Source: Termitomyces sp. T153
Lineage: Eukaryota; Basidiomycota; Agaricomycetes; Agaricales; Lyophyllaceae
Length of the DNA: 64,000 nucleotides
Assembly (NCBI GenBank): GCA_018296165.2
Contig: JACKQL020000012.1
Location: 434,001 to 498,000 of the forward strand
Direction: 5' to 3'
Shown in pieces: positions 1-11,525 of the stretch (within the stretch, counting starts at the first letter, position 1; each line of letters begins with the position of its first letter). The notes under the pieces are model-generated. The model was not told where the DNA came from. It saw only the letters and a program-made list of their open reading frames with translations, and ran no database searches. The translations under genes and the position numbers were made by a program.

Positions 1-727
1 GGGCTCTGGGGCCAAGCATAGAGCAAGATCTGGAGTTAACTTAGGAATGTTCAAGGTTGTAGTGTATGCATGGAGTTCATAATGATGTCAGAGTTGAAAG
101 GAACTTAGGAATGATAAGGGAAATAGAGATAGTCAAGGCAAGACAGAGACAAGAATGAAATAGATTGAGAGAGATATGAGACTAGAGGCAGAAATAGAGA
201 AAAGACCAGGAGGCATAATGAACATGGAATGAAACAAGAAACAGTAACCAAGATAATGTAATATCAAGACTAAGGTAGCAGATGCTACTCTACAGCTTAT
301 ATACTAACTACTGGACCTCCTCCGGGGGCTGAGGGTGCAGCACCAGGGCTTGTCTGAGCCATGCAGGGTTGACAGGTGTTGGTTCTGATCAGATGGTGGG
401 CCATAGTGATATTCTGATGGGAACTGATAGGAACATGGTTGGCCCTGTAGTTGTTGGAGAGTTCTCGAGTGGTTGTGTAGGTTGTGGGGGCAAGTCAGCA
501 ACATGTACCTGGGTTAGGAGAGATGGAGGAGGGGCCCAGGGGCTTGGAAGGAGAAGGGGAAATGCTGGGATCTGCAGGGGATGCATTGGGGTTTGCTGGA
601 GAAGCATCAGAGTTAGCCAGGGCAGGTGCTGAGGGTGGACAAAGGTTGTGGTGAGTCTGGGGGAACTCTGGGGAGGCAGGGCAGCTTGGGGGAGAGGGCC
701 AGAGGTCTGGAAATTGGTCATGATAGT
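1..727 (-). repeat. Partial LTR of the left gypsy relic (runs off the window)
   Basis: Read on the minus strand this matches the LTRs at 5584-6771 and 11526-12751 in order: a C-rich start, the repeated GCTAACTCTGATG-like stretch, then a TATATAAG box and AATATCAAGACT. The right edge is set by similarity of TATCATGACC here to TGTCACGACC at the start of the intact LTRs, so it is approximate. The copy is much more diverged than the two intact LTRs are from each other, so it is older. Several ORFs cross it on both strands but none resembles a protein. Confidence 0.7.
260..303 (-). promoter_or_regulatory. LTR core promoter and transcript start of the left relic
   Basis: The minus strand has TATATAAG at 303-296 and AGTCTTGATATT at 271-260. 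The first T of the TATA box lies 32 nt from the A of AGTC, a normal TATA-to-start spacing. The same spacing and AGTC start occur in the nested element and in the plus-strand gypsy LTR. Its primer-binding partner is not recognisable at the old 5' end of this relic. Confidence 0.6.
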
Positions 728-784
728 ATCCAAATCTATGTCTAAAGCAACCCATCATCTCAGCTTGGCTAAAGGGCAAAGCAA

Positions 785-3560
785 GGATCTGTCAGATGTA
801 TGAAGAAGAACAAGGACTAGGGCATGCAGGAGACATCAAATAACAAAGGCAGTCTGAACATCTGGAGACAAATGAGATGCTCAAGCTCTGAGACTTGATA
901 GTCCTGAACCAGATAAAGAGACTCATCCTTCTTCTTAATGAAAAAGACTGGGGAGGCTATTTGTAACTTGGAAGGTTGTATCCATCCAGAGCTAAGATTA
1001 TCCTGTAGGAACCCATCCTACTCATCCTGCTCACAGGGCACAAGTGGATAGACTTTGCAGCTGGAGGGTTCTGCATCAGGTAACAACTTGATTCCATGAT
1101 CCCACTGCTTGCACTTTGGAAGTGAATCAAATGATGGCTTGGAGAATACATCCTCAAAATTGTGCAGGTGAACAGGAACCATGCTACAAAAGGGCTTGGG
1201 CTGGAAATTTACTGAAAACACCTTGGCCAGATGTTGAGAAGTGGTCTGATTGGCCCAGATCTCTGCCACTGTAGGAAGGAAGCAGAGGGTCATAGCATAG
1301 ATCCTATCACCTACCTCAATGGTTTTGTCTAGAGACTTAGAGTCCAGAGTGCTGGCAGATTCTCCTTCACATCTGTCTTCCTCTTAAGGTTCACACCTCA
1401 CACCTTGGACATCCTCATAGAGGGAATGCCAGAGGGGAGGGGATCCAGGAGGTCAAGATTATAATGAAGATGCCCAGCATGACAGGTGTGCATGGCAGCA
1501 CACTTGCAAACCTTTACTCTGTGCTCCTTACAGGCTCCTTTGGCACAAGTCATGCAATGACAAGGACAGTGACTCATCTTCATCTTGGCCTTAGTCCAGT
1601 CAATCTTGGGGTTATGTTTATGTAACCAGGTGCACCCCAAGATCATGTCTTGCTTCCCCAAACTAGTGATGGCAAAAGCAGCTTACTCTGAGTGGTCCCA
1701 GTAATGAAGAATCAGGTCCACCACTAAATGAATAGAGCCAGCTTCATTGAGTGTGCCATCAACATTGTACACAGGGATAAGATGAGAGAGGGAATGAATG
1801 GTGAGACAATGTTGTTGCACATAGTCTGTGTTGAGGAAGTGGCCCATTGCTCCACTGTTAAGCAGGGCAACTACACTTTCATTTCACTTTTTATCTGTAG
1901 CTTCAAGGAGTTGGTAGAAGGGGTGGAGGCAACAATGTACTCACAGGGGAGATAGTGTTCTCATGCAGGAATCTGGAGGCATGGGTTAGGAGGTGTATTC
2001 TCAGCTGAGACTTCAGTTTGAAGGGGACTTTGTATGTCTGATGGAGAGCTTATCATTTTAGGTGTAGTATCAAATGCAGCAACAGATATATTTGATTCTG
2101 CAGATGGGGAGCAAAATGATTATTGCTAGGCAATGGAGGCATACAGGTCATCTATTTTCCACTTAAAAATCCTTCCCCAACTCTACAGATGCAACCTCCA
2201 ATACATTGGCCACCTCCATGGAGGGAGCAGCTATAGGCATGTCAGGGGAGGGGGCTCCTGTTGCATCCTGGGCTGCCAGGAGTTGAATGAGCAGCTTTTC
2301 TTGCTCTGATGTAGACAGGTAGTGCACTTCCAGCCCTTGAGGACAGTAACAGGCAAAGTGGCCAGCCTTTCTGCAGTATTGACACGACAGAGCAGTAGAG
2401 AATTACTGATGGGAGGCATTGACATCTATAGGGACTCTCTGGAGTAGGGAGTGTATGGGAGCTGGTAGAGAGGCATAGAGGGGAGTGACATGAGATGGAA
2501 CAGGAAGGATTTCATCTGCTCACAGGGATACTGGAGCCTGCATGGAGACTTGGGGGGCAAACCCACTACAAGCAAAGAAAGCATGTGGGGTGGCCATGGG
2601 GTGCTGGGTCCATCCCAGCTCATGCTGCAGCTCCATCAACTGCCGCTACTCATGTGTCACCTTGTACCAGGTGTCAACATGCTCATTGTCTGCCTGCCAC
2701 TTAGCCATACTGTTGATATGATCCATGAAAGAGGGGTGGAGTCCATTATGGAAGGTTAGGCAAAGCTGCAGACCATTTGGGTATCCAGCCTGCTTGACTA
2801 AGGCACAGAACAAGTTGATGTACTCATCTAGCAATTGCTTCCATTGATCATACTGGTTTTGATTTCAAAGAAGGAGAGCTGCAGTCTTGACAGGGTCAAG
2901 TAGAAAGAACTCAGCTTGGAACTCTTCCTCAAGCTCCATCCAGCTGAATAAACTCTTGACTCCTCCAGGGCATTGGAAGATGTGCAATGTATAGGTCAAA
3001 GCTTGGCCTGCCTTCATGTAAGAGAGGACAGGCAATTTTAGGGCATTGAAGACAAATGCTTCACTGCTCAATTGTATATAGGTGATGCAGGATTGTAGGA
3101 AATGTTCCCCAACTTTACAGTCCCCATCAAATATGTCAGGGAGTGCAGAGCAAGGAAAGTTTGAAATGGGAGGCTGGAAAATCTGAGCTAGGTGCAGGAG
3201 AAAACTTTCCTGCAGCTGCTGGGGGTCCAGGAGAAGGAATAGAAGCAAGGGGGAAGCATTATAGGAGGGCCTGGAGGGAGGAGGACACTGCTTGAGTAGT
3301 TTGATGTAGTCCAGTGAGTTCAGCAGTATGGGAGGTAAGGGAAGCTTGAGCAAGTTAAACCTGTGTCTCCAGGGACAACAAACAGCTCCAGGCACTGTCC
3401 TGGGGGCTCAAAACATCAGGAGGAGGTGCTAGAGGTGTTAGTTGGGCCATAGGAGGAGCACAGGAGGTAGCAAGACACTGGTGGGAGAGAGACCTTTTGA
3501 AGAACCAAACAGAAAACTCAGGCAATCAAAAAGGGGGCTCCCACACCAAATTTAGAGACT
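785..3560 (-). pseudogene. Ty3/gypsy gag-protease-RT relic
   Basis: Minus-strand remains of a gypsy polyprotein. The gag lies at about 3395-2646 and contains the LDEYINLF...YPNGLQLCLTF block also found in the plus-strand gypsy. A CCHC-like zinc knuckle follows near 2400-2330, then protease at about 1960-1400, then the start of reverse transcriptase at 1293-840 (LHNFEDVFSKPSFDSLP, then FFIKKKDESLYLVQDY). The reading frame is broken by stops and shifts. The rest of RT, RNase H and integrase are missing and LTR sequence follows directly, so the 3' half of pol was deleted. The protease active site reads NSGA instead of DSGA near 1850, so the catalytic Asp is lost. It is the same family as the element at 5185-20045 but in opposite orientation. 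Confidence 0.8.
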
Positions 3561-3654
3561 TGTTCTGCTGTAAGGGTGACCTCTGGAGGCTGTCGCTCAA
3601 TCACTCAACTGGAAGAGGAAGATCCAAAGTCTATTTAGCATCTATAGTGGCTTG

Positions 3655-3850
3655 AAAAACTGTCCCAATGTTTTATACTTTTCGAAAGATGACATTGGCC
3701 TGAAGGATTGGAAGTATTTAATATTTTGGTTAGATCATGTAAGATACTATGGCATCATAGCTACATGTTGTATTTTGGTTTATATATTTCAAATCAAAAC
3801 TGATGGAGTAATGGCCATTTTAAGATATTCACTCATTGGGACAGTTTTTT
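3655..3850. repeat. Left terminal inverted repeat of the Tc1/mariner relic
   Basis: This 196-bp unit starts with AAAAACTGTCCCAATG at 3655-3670 and ends with its reverse complement at 3834-3849. The whole unit is the reverse complement of 5041-5184, which lies on the other side of the transposase. Each terminal repeat is therefore itself bounded by a short inverted repeat. In Sleeping Beauty-type elements the two transposase sites in each end are directly repeated, so this inverted arrangement differs. Confidence 0.75.
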
Positions 3851-3904
3851 GAGCATCTCTAATTTTGGTATTTAGTACTTTGTATGTCCTCCATTTGCCT
3901 TGAT

Positions 3905-4915
3905 AACTGTTTAAATCCTTCTAGGCATACTTTCTATCAGTCTTTGACATACTTCCACTGGTACTTCATCCCACTCCTTTGTAACCCTCTCCCACAATTC
4001 ATGCACACCATGAGGAGGTGTTTCATACTGCCTAAGCTGCTTCTTGAGGTACTCCCAGAGGTGTTCAATAGGGTTAAGATCAGGGGATTGGGCTGGCAAC
4101 CAGAGGACATCAAAGTTGCTGTCTTCAAACCACTTGTTAGCCCTCTTGGAGTTGTGTTTGGGGTCATTATCCTGTTGAAAGTAGTGAGCACCCTCCTCCA
4201 TCTCCAAATTTTCAAAGCTCTCCTTTGCTCTGTCATCCAAAATTTCACAGTACTGCTCTGCATTTACAATCCCCACCACCTCTACCAGCTTTCTTACCCC
4301 ATTCCAACCCATACAGCCCCATACCATGAGATTATTCCCTCCTCCATGTTTCATAGTAGGTGTAGTGGTTTGGTTTGAAATGCCTTCTCCTTATAGCTTC
4401 CACACATACTGCTTTCCATCTGACCCAATCCTGTTAATCTTTGTCTCATCTGTCCACAACACTCTTTTCCAGTCCTCCACAGTCCAGTTCTGATGTTTTT
4501 GAGCCCATTTAAGTCATAGTTGCCAATGTCTAACTTTGAGCATAGGAACTTTCCTCTTTGTAGCAGACCAATACCCTCCTCCTTCAGCACATTCTGGACA
4601 GTCTGAGAAGAGACAGGGTTTGAAATGATGTTGTTGATGCAATTGGTGGCCTTAACAGCTGTATCAAGTCTCCCAGTTGAGATTTGTCAAACAATAGCCT
4701 GTTGATCATGTGGAGTAAGCTTAGCTGAATGGCCTCCAGGATACTTTTCCTTGTCCACCTCCAACTCTTTACCAATCCTCCCAATAGTAGACTTCCCCAG
4801 ACCAGTCTCAGCCTCAATCTGATGCAGAGAATACCTTTGAGCAAGGAGAGAAGCAACAGTAGAGCATTGTGCAGGAGAAGTAGCTTTTATGATAGTAGTC
4901 AAAGGTCAGGATGTA
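3905..4915 (-). pseudogene. Tc1/mariner transposase, frame-broken
   Basis: Minus-strand relic of a Tc1-like DDE transposase. The N-terminal helix-turn-helix region is at 4902-4687 (LLAQRYSLHQIEAETGLGKS). The catalytic part follows with WTDET (first Asp, near 4440), then QQDNDPKH (second Asp) and SPDLNPIEHLWE (third acidic residue) in 4354-3911. The last two are spaced as in DD34E enzymes. Stops and frameshifts separate the pieces, including a stop between the first Asp block and the MKHGGGNN block, so no full-length protein is possible. It lies between the inverted repeats at 3655-3850 and 5041-5184. Confidence 0.85.
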
Positions 4916-5040
4916 TTTCAACCAACTTGAACCATTCCAAAATATAACCAAACATAATCACATGACTCTGTTGATATTCCTACATGCAACTTACTCTTTA
5001 TTTCTGACTAAAATAGGGATAAATGCCCTATTGCAATTCA

Positions 5041-5184
5041 AAAAACTGTCCCAATGAGTAAATATTTCTAAATGGCCATTACTCCATCAGTCTTGATTTG
5101 AATTACATAAACTAAAATGCAATTTGTAGCTATGATGACATTGTATTGTACATGATTTAACCAGAATTTTAGATACTTAGGAGT
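5041..5184. repeat. Right terminal inverted repeat of the Tc1/mariner relic, truncated
   Basis: This is the reverse complement of the inner part of 3655-3850, starting AAAAACTGTCCCAATG. Its outer end, which should finish with a second copy of the 16-mer, is missing. The sequence runs directly into gypsy gag codons at about 5185, so the element has lost its right terminus and cannot be excised. Confidence 0.7.
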
Positions 5185-5580
5185 GGAGAGTTTCTCTAGC
5201 TGGACAGAGTTTGAGAAGGAGTTCCAAGCAGAGTTCTTCCCCCTTGACCCAGCCAAAACCGCAGTGCTTTCCCTTCAAGACCAAACTCAGTATGGTCAAG
5301 AAAAGCAGTCACTTGATGAGTACATTGACTCCTTTCATGCCTTAGTTGAACAGGCTGGATATCCAGATGGTCTACCACTCTGCCTAACCTTCTGTGATGG
5401 ACTCCACCCCTCTCTCTGGGATCATATAGACAACATGGCAGAAGGGCGCCCAGATGATGAGCAGGTTGATACCTGGTACAAGGTGGCACACGAGCAGTGG
5501 CAGCTCATGGAACTGCAATGTGAGCTGCGGCGGATGCAACCCCCAACCTTCCCTTTTTCTCATGGAGGGTTCACCCCCTG
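5185..5580 (+). pseudogene. Gypsy gag, first part (interrupted)
   Basis: The open frame from about 5183 encodes FSSWTEFEKEFQAEFF, then LDEYIDSFHALVEQAGYPDG and DTWYKVAHEQWQL. These are blocks of the retrotransposon gag/capsid domain of Ty3/gypsy elements and match the left relic. The N-terminal half of gag, the primer-binding site and the 5' LTR are absent because the frame begins at the broken Tc1 end. The frame is cut at 5583 by the nested LTR element. The zinc knuckle that should follow resumes at 12757. Confidence 0.8.
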
Positions 5581-5583
5581 AGC

Positions 5584-6771
5584 TGTCAGGTTCCGCTGAC
5601 CTTGGGGGCTCAGCTGCACTGGGCGAGTCCTTACTAGGCGGGCATGATCGTCTTGCACTGGCAACCAAACACTCGAAAGCATTCTGGGAACTGATGGCTT
5701 GCATGAATAGTCGGTGGGATGTGATCTGGACAGGTCCGGGGAGGTCCAGAGAAGTCGGATTGTGAGGAAATGGGACGGGCTTGGCGGGGTTCAGGCAGAA
5801 GACCGTATGGGAGATTTGCAGACGCAAAGGAGTAGGCAGCTACACGATCAATGGGAGCGGAGCTGGGGTTTGATGGGAGATCAATTGGGGTTGATGGAGT
5901 CCAGGACCAAGCGAAGAGCGAGGTTCAGACCTGGTGAAAGAGTGTCGGGGTTCGTAATCGTAATCGCGGAGTTTGTGAGGTTGTTAAGGTTGAGGAAGAC
6001 TTGGGCACAATGGCCGGATGGAGTCACTGAGATAGCGTTGGACAAAATGAAATGGAGTCGAGATGGAACAGGAGTAGATTCGAGTGGAGATACAAAACGA
6101 TAACAAGAATGATAGCGAAATGGAGACAAGACAAGACCGGGAGACTGAGATAAGACCGGGAGACTGAGATAAGGCCGGGAGACTGAGATTAAGGAAAATG
6201 AATCACAAAACACAAAACATGAAACACAAGAAGGAAACAATCAGACCATAGGTAACGTTAAGCAATATCAAGACTAGAGTATGAAGAGCTACTCGACGTC
6301 TTATATACTGACTACCGGAGAACTTCAGAGTACGTCAGCTGCTGCGGTGGGGCTTGGCAGAGCTTGACAGAGTGGGCGGGTGTCAGTTGTGATTGAGGGT
6401 CGGGCCACGCTGATACATTGATGGGATCATTTGGGAACGTGGGTCGCCCCAAGGTTGTTGTGATACTCTGGAATGGGTCAGAGGAACCAGGGTGTTGAGT
6501 TGGTGATGGGTGGCAGAGATTGGGAACAGCGGGGGTGGTTCTCGGGGTTTGGGAGATCCAGGGTAAGTGTCAGTGGCTGCAGGGAAGGCGTCAAAGTTGG
6601 CCAGGGGGCCATCAGAGTTAGCCAGGGAGGCATCGGAGTTAGCCGAGGTTGCATTGGGGCTAACCAAAATAGGCGCGGGGCATGGGTGGAAGTTTGGCAG
6701 AGTGTTGGGGGTTTTGGGGAATCGGGAGGTTGCTGGACAATGTGCGGGGGTCCAGGGGACGGGTCGTGACA
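5584..6771 (-). repeat. 3' LTR of the nested element
   Basis: It starts TGTCAGG on the plus strand and ends GTGACA. It holds three tandem copies of a 19-bp unit (ATAAGACCGGGAGACTGAG-like) near 6125-6185. The minus-strand TATA box is at 6307-6300 and AGTCTTGATATT at 6275-6264. ORFs crossing it are low-complexity and not credible. Confidence 0.92.
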
Positions 6772-6784
6772 TCACCCCCCCTTC
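6772..6784 (-). promoter_or_regulatory. Polypurine tract of the nested element
   Basis: The minus strand reads GGGGGGGTGA directly before the LTR start TGTCA. The plus-strand gypsy has the same GGGGGGGTGA|TGTCA junction at 17233-17248. This fixes the minus orientation of the nested element and suggests both are processed by related enzymes. Confidence 0.75.
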
Positions 6785-6983
6785 AGCGTCGAGACCCTTC
6801 GAGATGCGGGGAGCAGGATGGGGATCAGCAGGGCATGGGAGTCGAAGCCAAGCAATATTGATCAATCCACAGCAAGTGATAGTGGCGTGGGAGACAAAGT
6901 TGAAGCGCAGCCACCACTTCATCAGAGTTCTCCTCAATCAATTAAAAGCCTTGGACGTACCCCGGGATTTTCCAAATTTTGTC

Positions 6984-8130
6984 ATGTCTTCCCCCAGCAT
7001 TCCAGTAGTCTCCCCCGCTGATTTGGACAAGGTGGTGGTGTATGACAGTGGGGGGGAGGAGTTTGAGCATCGGCGCTGCACTAGTGTCAGGGACTGGAGT
7101 TGTAAGTGGTGCTGACTTGTCTTCTTGGGATGACTGATGGGGTTTTTGTAGAGTCGTCCGTGGTGGTGGTGGTGGATTTTCTGGGGGTCCCAAAGCGGAC
7201 CAAGTTTTGTCCCACATTGCTGAAGGAGGGGAGCATGGGGCAGCCTGCGGGGAAGGCAGGGCTTTTGCGGGGTGGTCGGGGAAAGGGGGTGTCCTTGGTG
7301 GTGATTCGTGGGAAGCGTTGAGCCTCCCTGCCCTTGGGGGTGGGACCCAGCAAGAAGCTGCGTGGGCGCGAGCCATCGGCGGGGCCTCTGGAGTCTCTCT
7401 TTTTTTCTCCTACCCCAGGTGTTCCCTTGGAACGGTTGTCGAGTCCCCCCGCACCTATTCCTTCAATCATGGAGGTCTTCCTTTGCAAGCAGGTGGAGGC
7501 TTTGACGACGTCATTGGCAGTACGGGAGGGTGAGCTCTGACGGGCAAGGGAGGACCATGATGTGGCGCGGACAGAGAAAGAGGCAATGGAGCAGGAAAGG
7601 AACACATCAGTGTGCGTGGCGATGGAGCAAGCATTAGAGGTGCGGGGCTTGCGGGAGCATCTGACACAGATGGAGGGGCGGGGATGAGTTCCAGAGGGGG
7701 ATGCGTTGTGGGCAGAGCTGGAGGCGGCGAGGTGGAGGGAGGACTGGTTGGCCAACGAGGCCGCTTCAGAGCGCACGGGAATCCTCTGTGAGTTGTCTCC
7801 CGTTCCTCTGTTCATTACTGACGGTTCATTTTCTGGGTTTAGGCTGGGTGTGGGAGCATCGGGTCCTCTTGGACGGTGCCTCCACGGCGTTTGCGTCAAT
7901 TCAGGACAGGTTGATGCAGGGGTCCACGGTTCAGCCTCCGGAGTTGCAGCAGGGGATGGCGTGATTGGAGAGGTTGCTGGCGGGGCATCGGTGATGCAAT
8001 GCGGTGGCCCCAGGGTTGTGGTGGGAGGTGGCAGCTGACATGGGGGAGGCATTGCCAGGGTTGGCGGAGGTCTTAGCGGTGGTGTGGGCCCAGATGGAAG
8101 TTGACCTGGGGATAAGGTTGCTGGGGGGTC
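6984..8130 (+). pseudogene. Decayed coiled-coil ORF antisense to the nested element
   Basis: A plus-strand frame starts at an ATG at 6984 (MSSPSIPVVSPADLDKVVV) and can be followed through frameshifts and stops. It passes a basic region (GPSKKLRGRE, near 7345), a Glu/Arg-rich coiled coil (AREDHDVARTEKEAMEQE, 7540-7600; WREDWLANEAASERTG, near 7735), then VLLDGASTAFASIQDRLMQG (near 7870) and a C-terminal stretch to about 8110. A T-rich, 3'UTR-like stretch follows at 8190-8270. At least three in-frame stops show decay. It is opposite to LTR transcription. I do not recognise a family; it could be a captured host gene or an antisense gene of the element. Confidence 0.5.
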
Positions 8131-11100
8131 CAGGGAGGGAGTGAGGTGGGTGCGGGCCCCGTTTCTTGTTGCTTTTGGACTTGCTGCCTCCCTCGCCTTT
8201 TGTATATATGTAATTTTTGTACGCAAACATGTCCTTTTTTTTTTGGTCCCTGGGCATGTGAAGTGAGGTTTTAGTTTGTATGAGGGCAAAGTAAGCAAAA
8301 CACACAGGGGTGTGAGAGGGAGTTGAATCCCTAGTGAATCTAGAGGTGGGGGTTACGCCTGCTAGTGCCGTCTGTGCTGGCTAGTCCCGGGGTTTGTTGG
8401 GACGGGGCGGAGCATCGCAGAGAGGGCTCCCGAGGTTCGGCGGGGTTGGTGGGAGTTCTTTGGTGGAGTTCCGTGGCATTTCGGGGTGGTGTTATTGAGT
8501 TTGACTCTTGGAATTTCCAACCAGGGGTGGTAAGGGTTTTCTCCAATCTGCAGCGGGGACGTGCGCCGTGTTGGTACAGGAGGGCAAACCTTTGAATCTT
8601 TCATGTGTATCCAGCAGGGTTTGGGGCTTTGGTTTTCTTGTCAGTGCGGTTGGTGGGAGGGACGGAGGTCTTCCCATGGTCTGACCCTTATGCCGGCGCT
8701 GGTGGCGAAGGTGGCAGGGCCCTCTTCATTGGTGGGGGTCAGTGGGCGAGGTTTGTCCTTGCAGCATAGTTGGTCCGGAGGGGGGCCCTTGTAATAAGTT
8801 GGTGGGAGCTGGTTCTGGGCTGTGGGTTTGGTCAGCGTGGGGGCAGAGATACTCCCTCAGGGTGAGGATCTCTGGGTTGAGGAGGCCCGGAGATTTTCAT
8901 TTGGTGGGGTTGTGCAGGGCAAGCTCCAGAGTATTGCGCTTGGTGAAGGGTACTCGGGATTGGGCTTGCTGTGCTCCGGGGTGTTGATCTGGGTCAAGGT
9001 TGTGTTCTGGAGTATTGCGTCTGTGGGCGGGCCTGTTCGAGTGGTGCTTTGGTGTGCTCCGGAGTGTCAATGACTAAGGGGGCAGGGGGCAGGGTGATCA
9101 GTCCCGACCAGTTCCTTTGGGTCCAGAGCCAAATTTGAGGTTCCGGGTCATCTACGTGACATTGCTTTCCTGACCAAAGGTAAGTCCCGAGACGGACAGA
9201 GGGGTCTTACGTAGTTCTGACACTCCCTCGAGTTTGGAGGTCTGTTGGAGTTGTATGGGTGGATGTTCCTTTTAGGCAGGGGCAGCGCAGGGGTTGGTTG
9301 GGGAATGGCTTGCCTCAGCGGAGATGCTTCGGGGCTCGTTCCGAGGGTTGTTCCTTCCTGGGGGTCGGTGGTTCCTTCATCAGGGAAGAAGTGGGCAGTC
9401 CTGAAGTCGACACAAGGGTCACTTGGTGGGGGGTTTGTTGGTTGTGTGGGCTTTGGGGGAGGTGCGGGCATAGGAAGGGGTCTGAGGTGCATTTTGTCAG
9501 TCTGCAGTTCCAAGCGCGAGTACCAGGGGTCTGGAGTTGATGCGGGGGTTGGGGTTGGGCCTTAACTTGCGAGTGGGGTTGTGTTGTGAATTGGAGGGGG
9601 AGCTCCAGAGTGGGGTTTTTGCGGAGCAGCGGAGTTGTCGCGCAGGAGTGGCAGTGGCTCCTGGAGCTGAGCTTGGATGGGGGAGGATGGTTGTTCACGA
9701 TTGTTGGGGGGCGGTGGGGAAGTCGGTTGCGGGGAGGCACTGGAGTGGGACTCCCCAGGAGTCGCAGCAGGGTTGAGGCCACTCTTTATTTGTGTTCCGG
9801 AGTGGCCCAGAGATTGTTGCAAATGCGGGGATGGCAGTGGGGAGGGGCACCGCTCGCTTCTTGGGGAAGGCATCAGCAACCTTTAGGGTACTCTGAGAGA
9901 TTACTTTGCATGTGGCCTGCTTCTGGGTACTCCAAGAGGATACTTTGTATGTGGCTTGCTTCTGGGTGCTCCAATGATGTGGTCCCTGTTCGACGGACAT
10001 TTTCCGGCGTAGGGGCGGGATTTGGAGCGGGTGGTGATTTATGTTGCGGAGTTGGGGCTACCAGGGCATCGTTGTTGGGTTGGCGCCGTAAGTCTCCTTG
10101 ATCAAATGTTGTAGTCGGAGCGGAGGCCCTGGAGTTGTGTTGCCAGGGTCTGGAGCTGTGTTGAGGGGTTCAGAGGGGGTCAGAGGGGTGGGTCGGGCAG
10201 TTTTGGGCTGGCGCGTGGTTGTTTGGGTCGTCAAGCCAGGTGGGGGAGGTCCTTTAAGGGTATCAGAGCGTGTGCCTTGTGGGTTGTCAGGTCGCTTGAA
10301 TGGCTGATCAATGTTCTCTGGATGATGGTGGGGCTTCTCCCTCCCTTATATGAACATGTCAGCGAATTCAGAGTACTTAGGGGAACTACTTTGTATAGGG
10401 TCCTTTTTCCTATAGTTAGTTCGGGGTGGCTCCTATGCTGGGGGTTCCTTCATGGGAGGTGGCGGAGTCTGGAGTTTAGGTTCGGGAGTGGCATGCAGGG
10501 AGGGTCAGCGTCAAGGTTCCTCAATGTTAGGGGTTCCGGATTGTGTGGGAGAAGGTGTCAAAATAGTGGCGCGGTTCAGAGTTGTCTCTTGTCAAGAGTG
10601 GGGTGCAGTGGTTCTCCTCGTTAACTTTGGGGCTGTGCTTTAGGTGGCGGGGTGGAGGGTGCATAGCCATTCTTTTCCTGACTGTCTAGAAGCTCGGGGA
10701 TGTCTTGGTCTTGTGCCAGGGTTGTCGGGGTTGGGTTGGAGGTGTCGGGGCCCCTTTATTTGTTGGGTGGAGGTGACGGCCAAGTCGACCAAGGTCCGGA
10801 AGCAGGTTCTGGGGTTGGAGCATAGCCTACGTCTGGGGTTCTTGTTCTGTTGTTGGGGTTGTTGGGTCGAGCTTGATTTTGGTGGTTTCGGGGCTAGTTG
10901 TCAGAGGGCGTAGTTCCTTGGGGGTGGTCGGGGTGAGGGTCGGGGGGGTGATAGTAGGGTTCAGTGATGTTGTTGGTGATTTGCGGGGTTGCTAGTGGGT
11001 CAGTGGATCCACAGGCGGGCTTTGGGGAAGCGCATTTTCAGTGGTCTCATCGTGGCTGGCAATCCTCACGCAATGGGTGACTGTTTCGCAGCAGGTTGGC

Positions 11101-11512
11101 GTTATTGTTTGTCGGAGGGTTGGTGCGGTGCTGGAGACATTGTTGCTCATTTAGTTGGATAGTCACCAGGTTTTAGGATGCTGTTCTTTGGGTGACGTCA
11201 GGGTCGACTTTGTGCGAGGGAACAGATTTGGTGGAGAGGGTAAGGGTGGGGTGGGAGATGATTTGACGGTCTGCGTGAGGGGTTCAAGGTTTGGTGTGGG
11301 TTGGGGAGGGTGTCCGTGGGGGGAGCCATTGTATGGATGTAACCGGAGTGGAGGGGACATTTGGTGTTGGATCCACAACTCAATGTGCCTTGGCAAATTG
11401 GGCAGGGCCGTATGAATCATAAAGGTTTCCAGGCATGGGTAGACCATAGACATCAGAGTTATTTGATTGTGTGTGCAGAGATAATGCGGGCATCACGGAT
11501 GGGGTAAGGTAG
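8131..11512. other. Interior of the nested element without recognisable genes
   Basis: A long G-rich (plus) / C-rich (minus) stretch. ORFs up to 155 codons exist on the minus strand, but they are Pro/Ser/Thr-rich, overlap in several frames and lack any motif, as expected from skewed base composition. A short tandem duplication with a GGCTTGCTTCTGGGTACTCC-like core lies near 9890-9980. This could be packaging or filler sequence. Confidence 0.5.
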
Positions 11513-11524
11513 AGTCTTGATATT
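11513..11524 (-). promoter_or_regulatory. Self-complementary primer-binding site of the nested element
   Basis: On the minus strand the 5' LTR ends TGACA, then one T, then AATATCAAGACT. These 12 nt are the exact complement of the inferred transcript start AGTCTTGATATT in the same LTR (12255-12244). Tf1/sushi-type retrotransposons prime reverse transcription with the 5' end of their own RNA in this way. I noticed no tRNA 3'-end match at the site. Confidence 0.7.
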
Positions 11525-11525
11525 A

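Noticed and set aside
5881..6937. Long minus and plus ORFs in the LTRs (119, 184 and 182 codons), repeated at 11823-12867.
   Set aside because: They lie in the LTR on both strands and overlap promoter and repeat units. Recurrence reflects the LTR copies, not a gene.
7087..8298. 403-codon minus-strand ORF inside the nested element, the longest there.
   Set aside because: Pro/Ser/Thr-rich, overlaps the plus-strand coiled-coil frame with better motif structure, and has no family features. It is probably open because of the C-rich minus strand.
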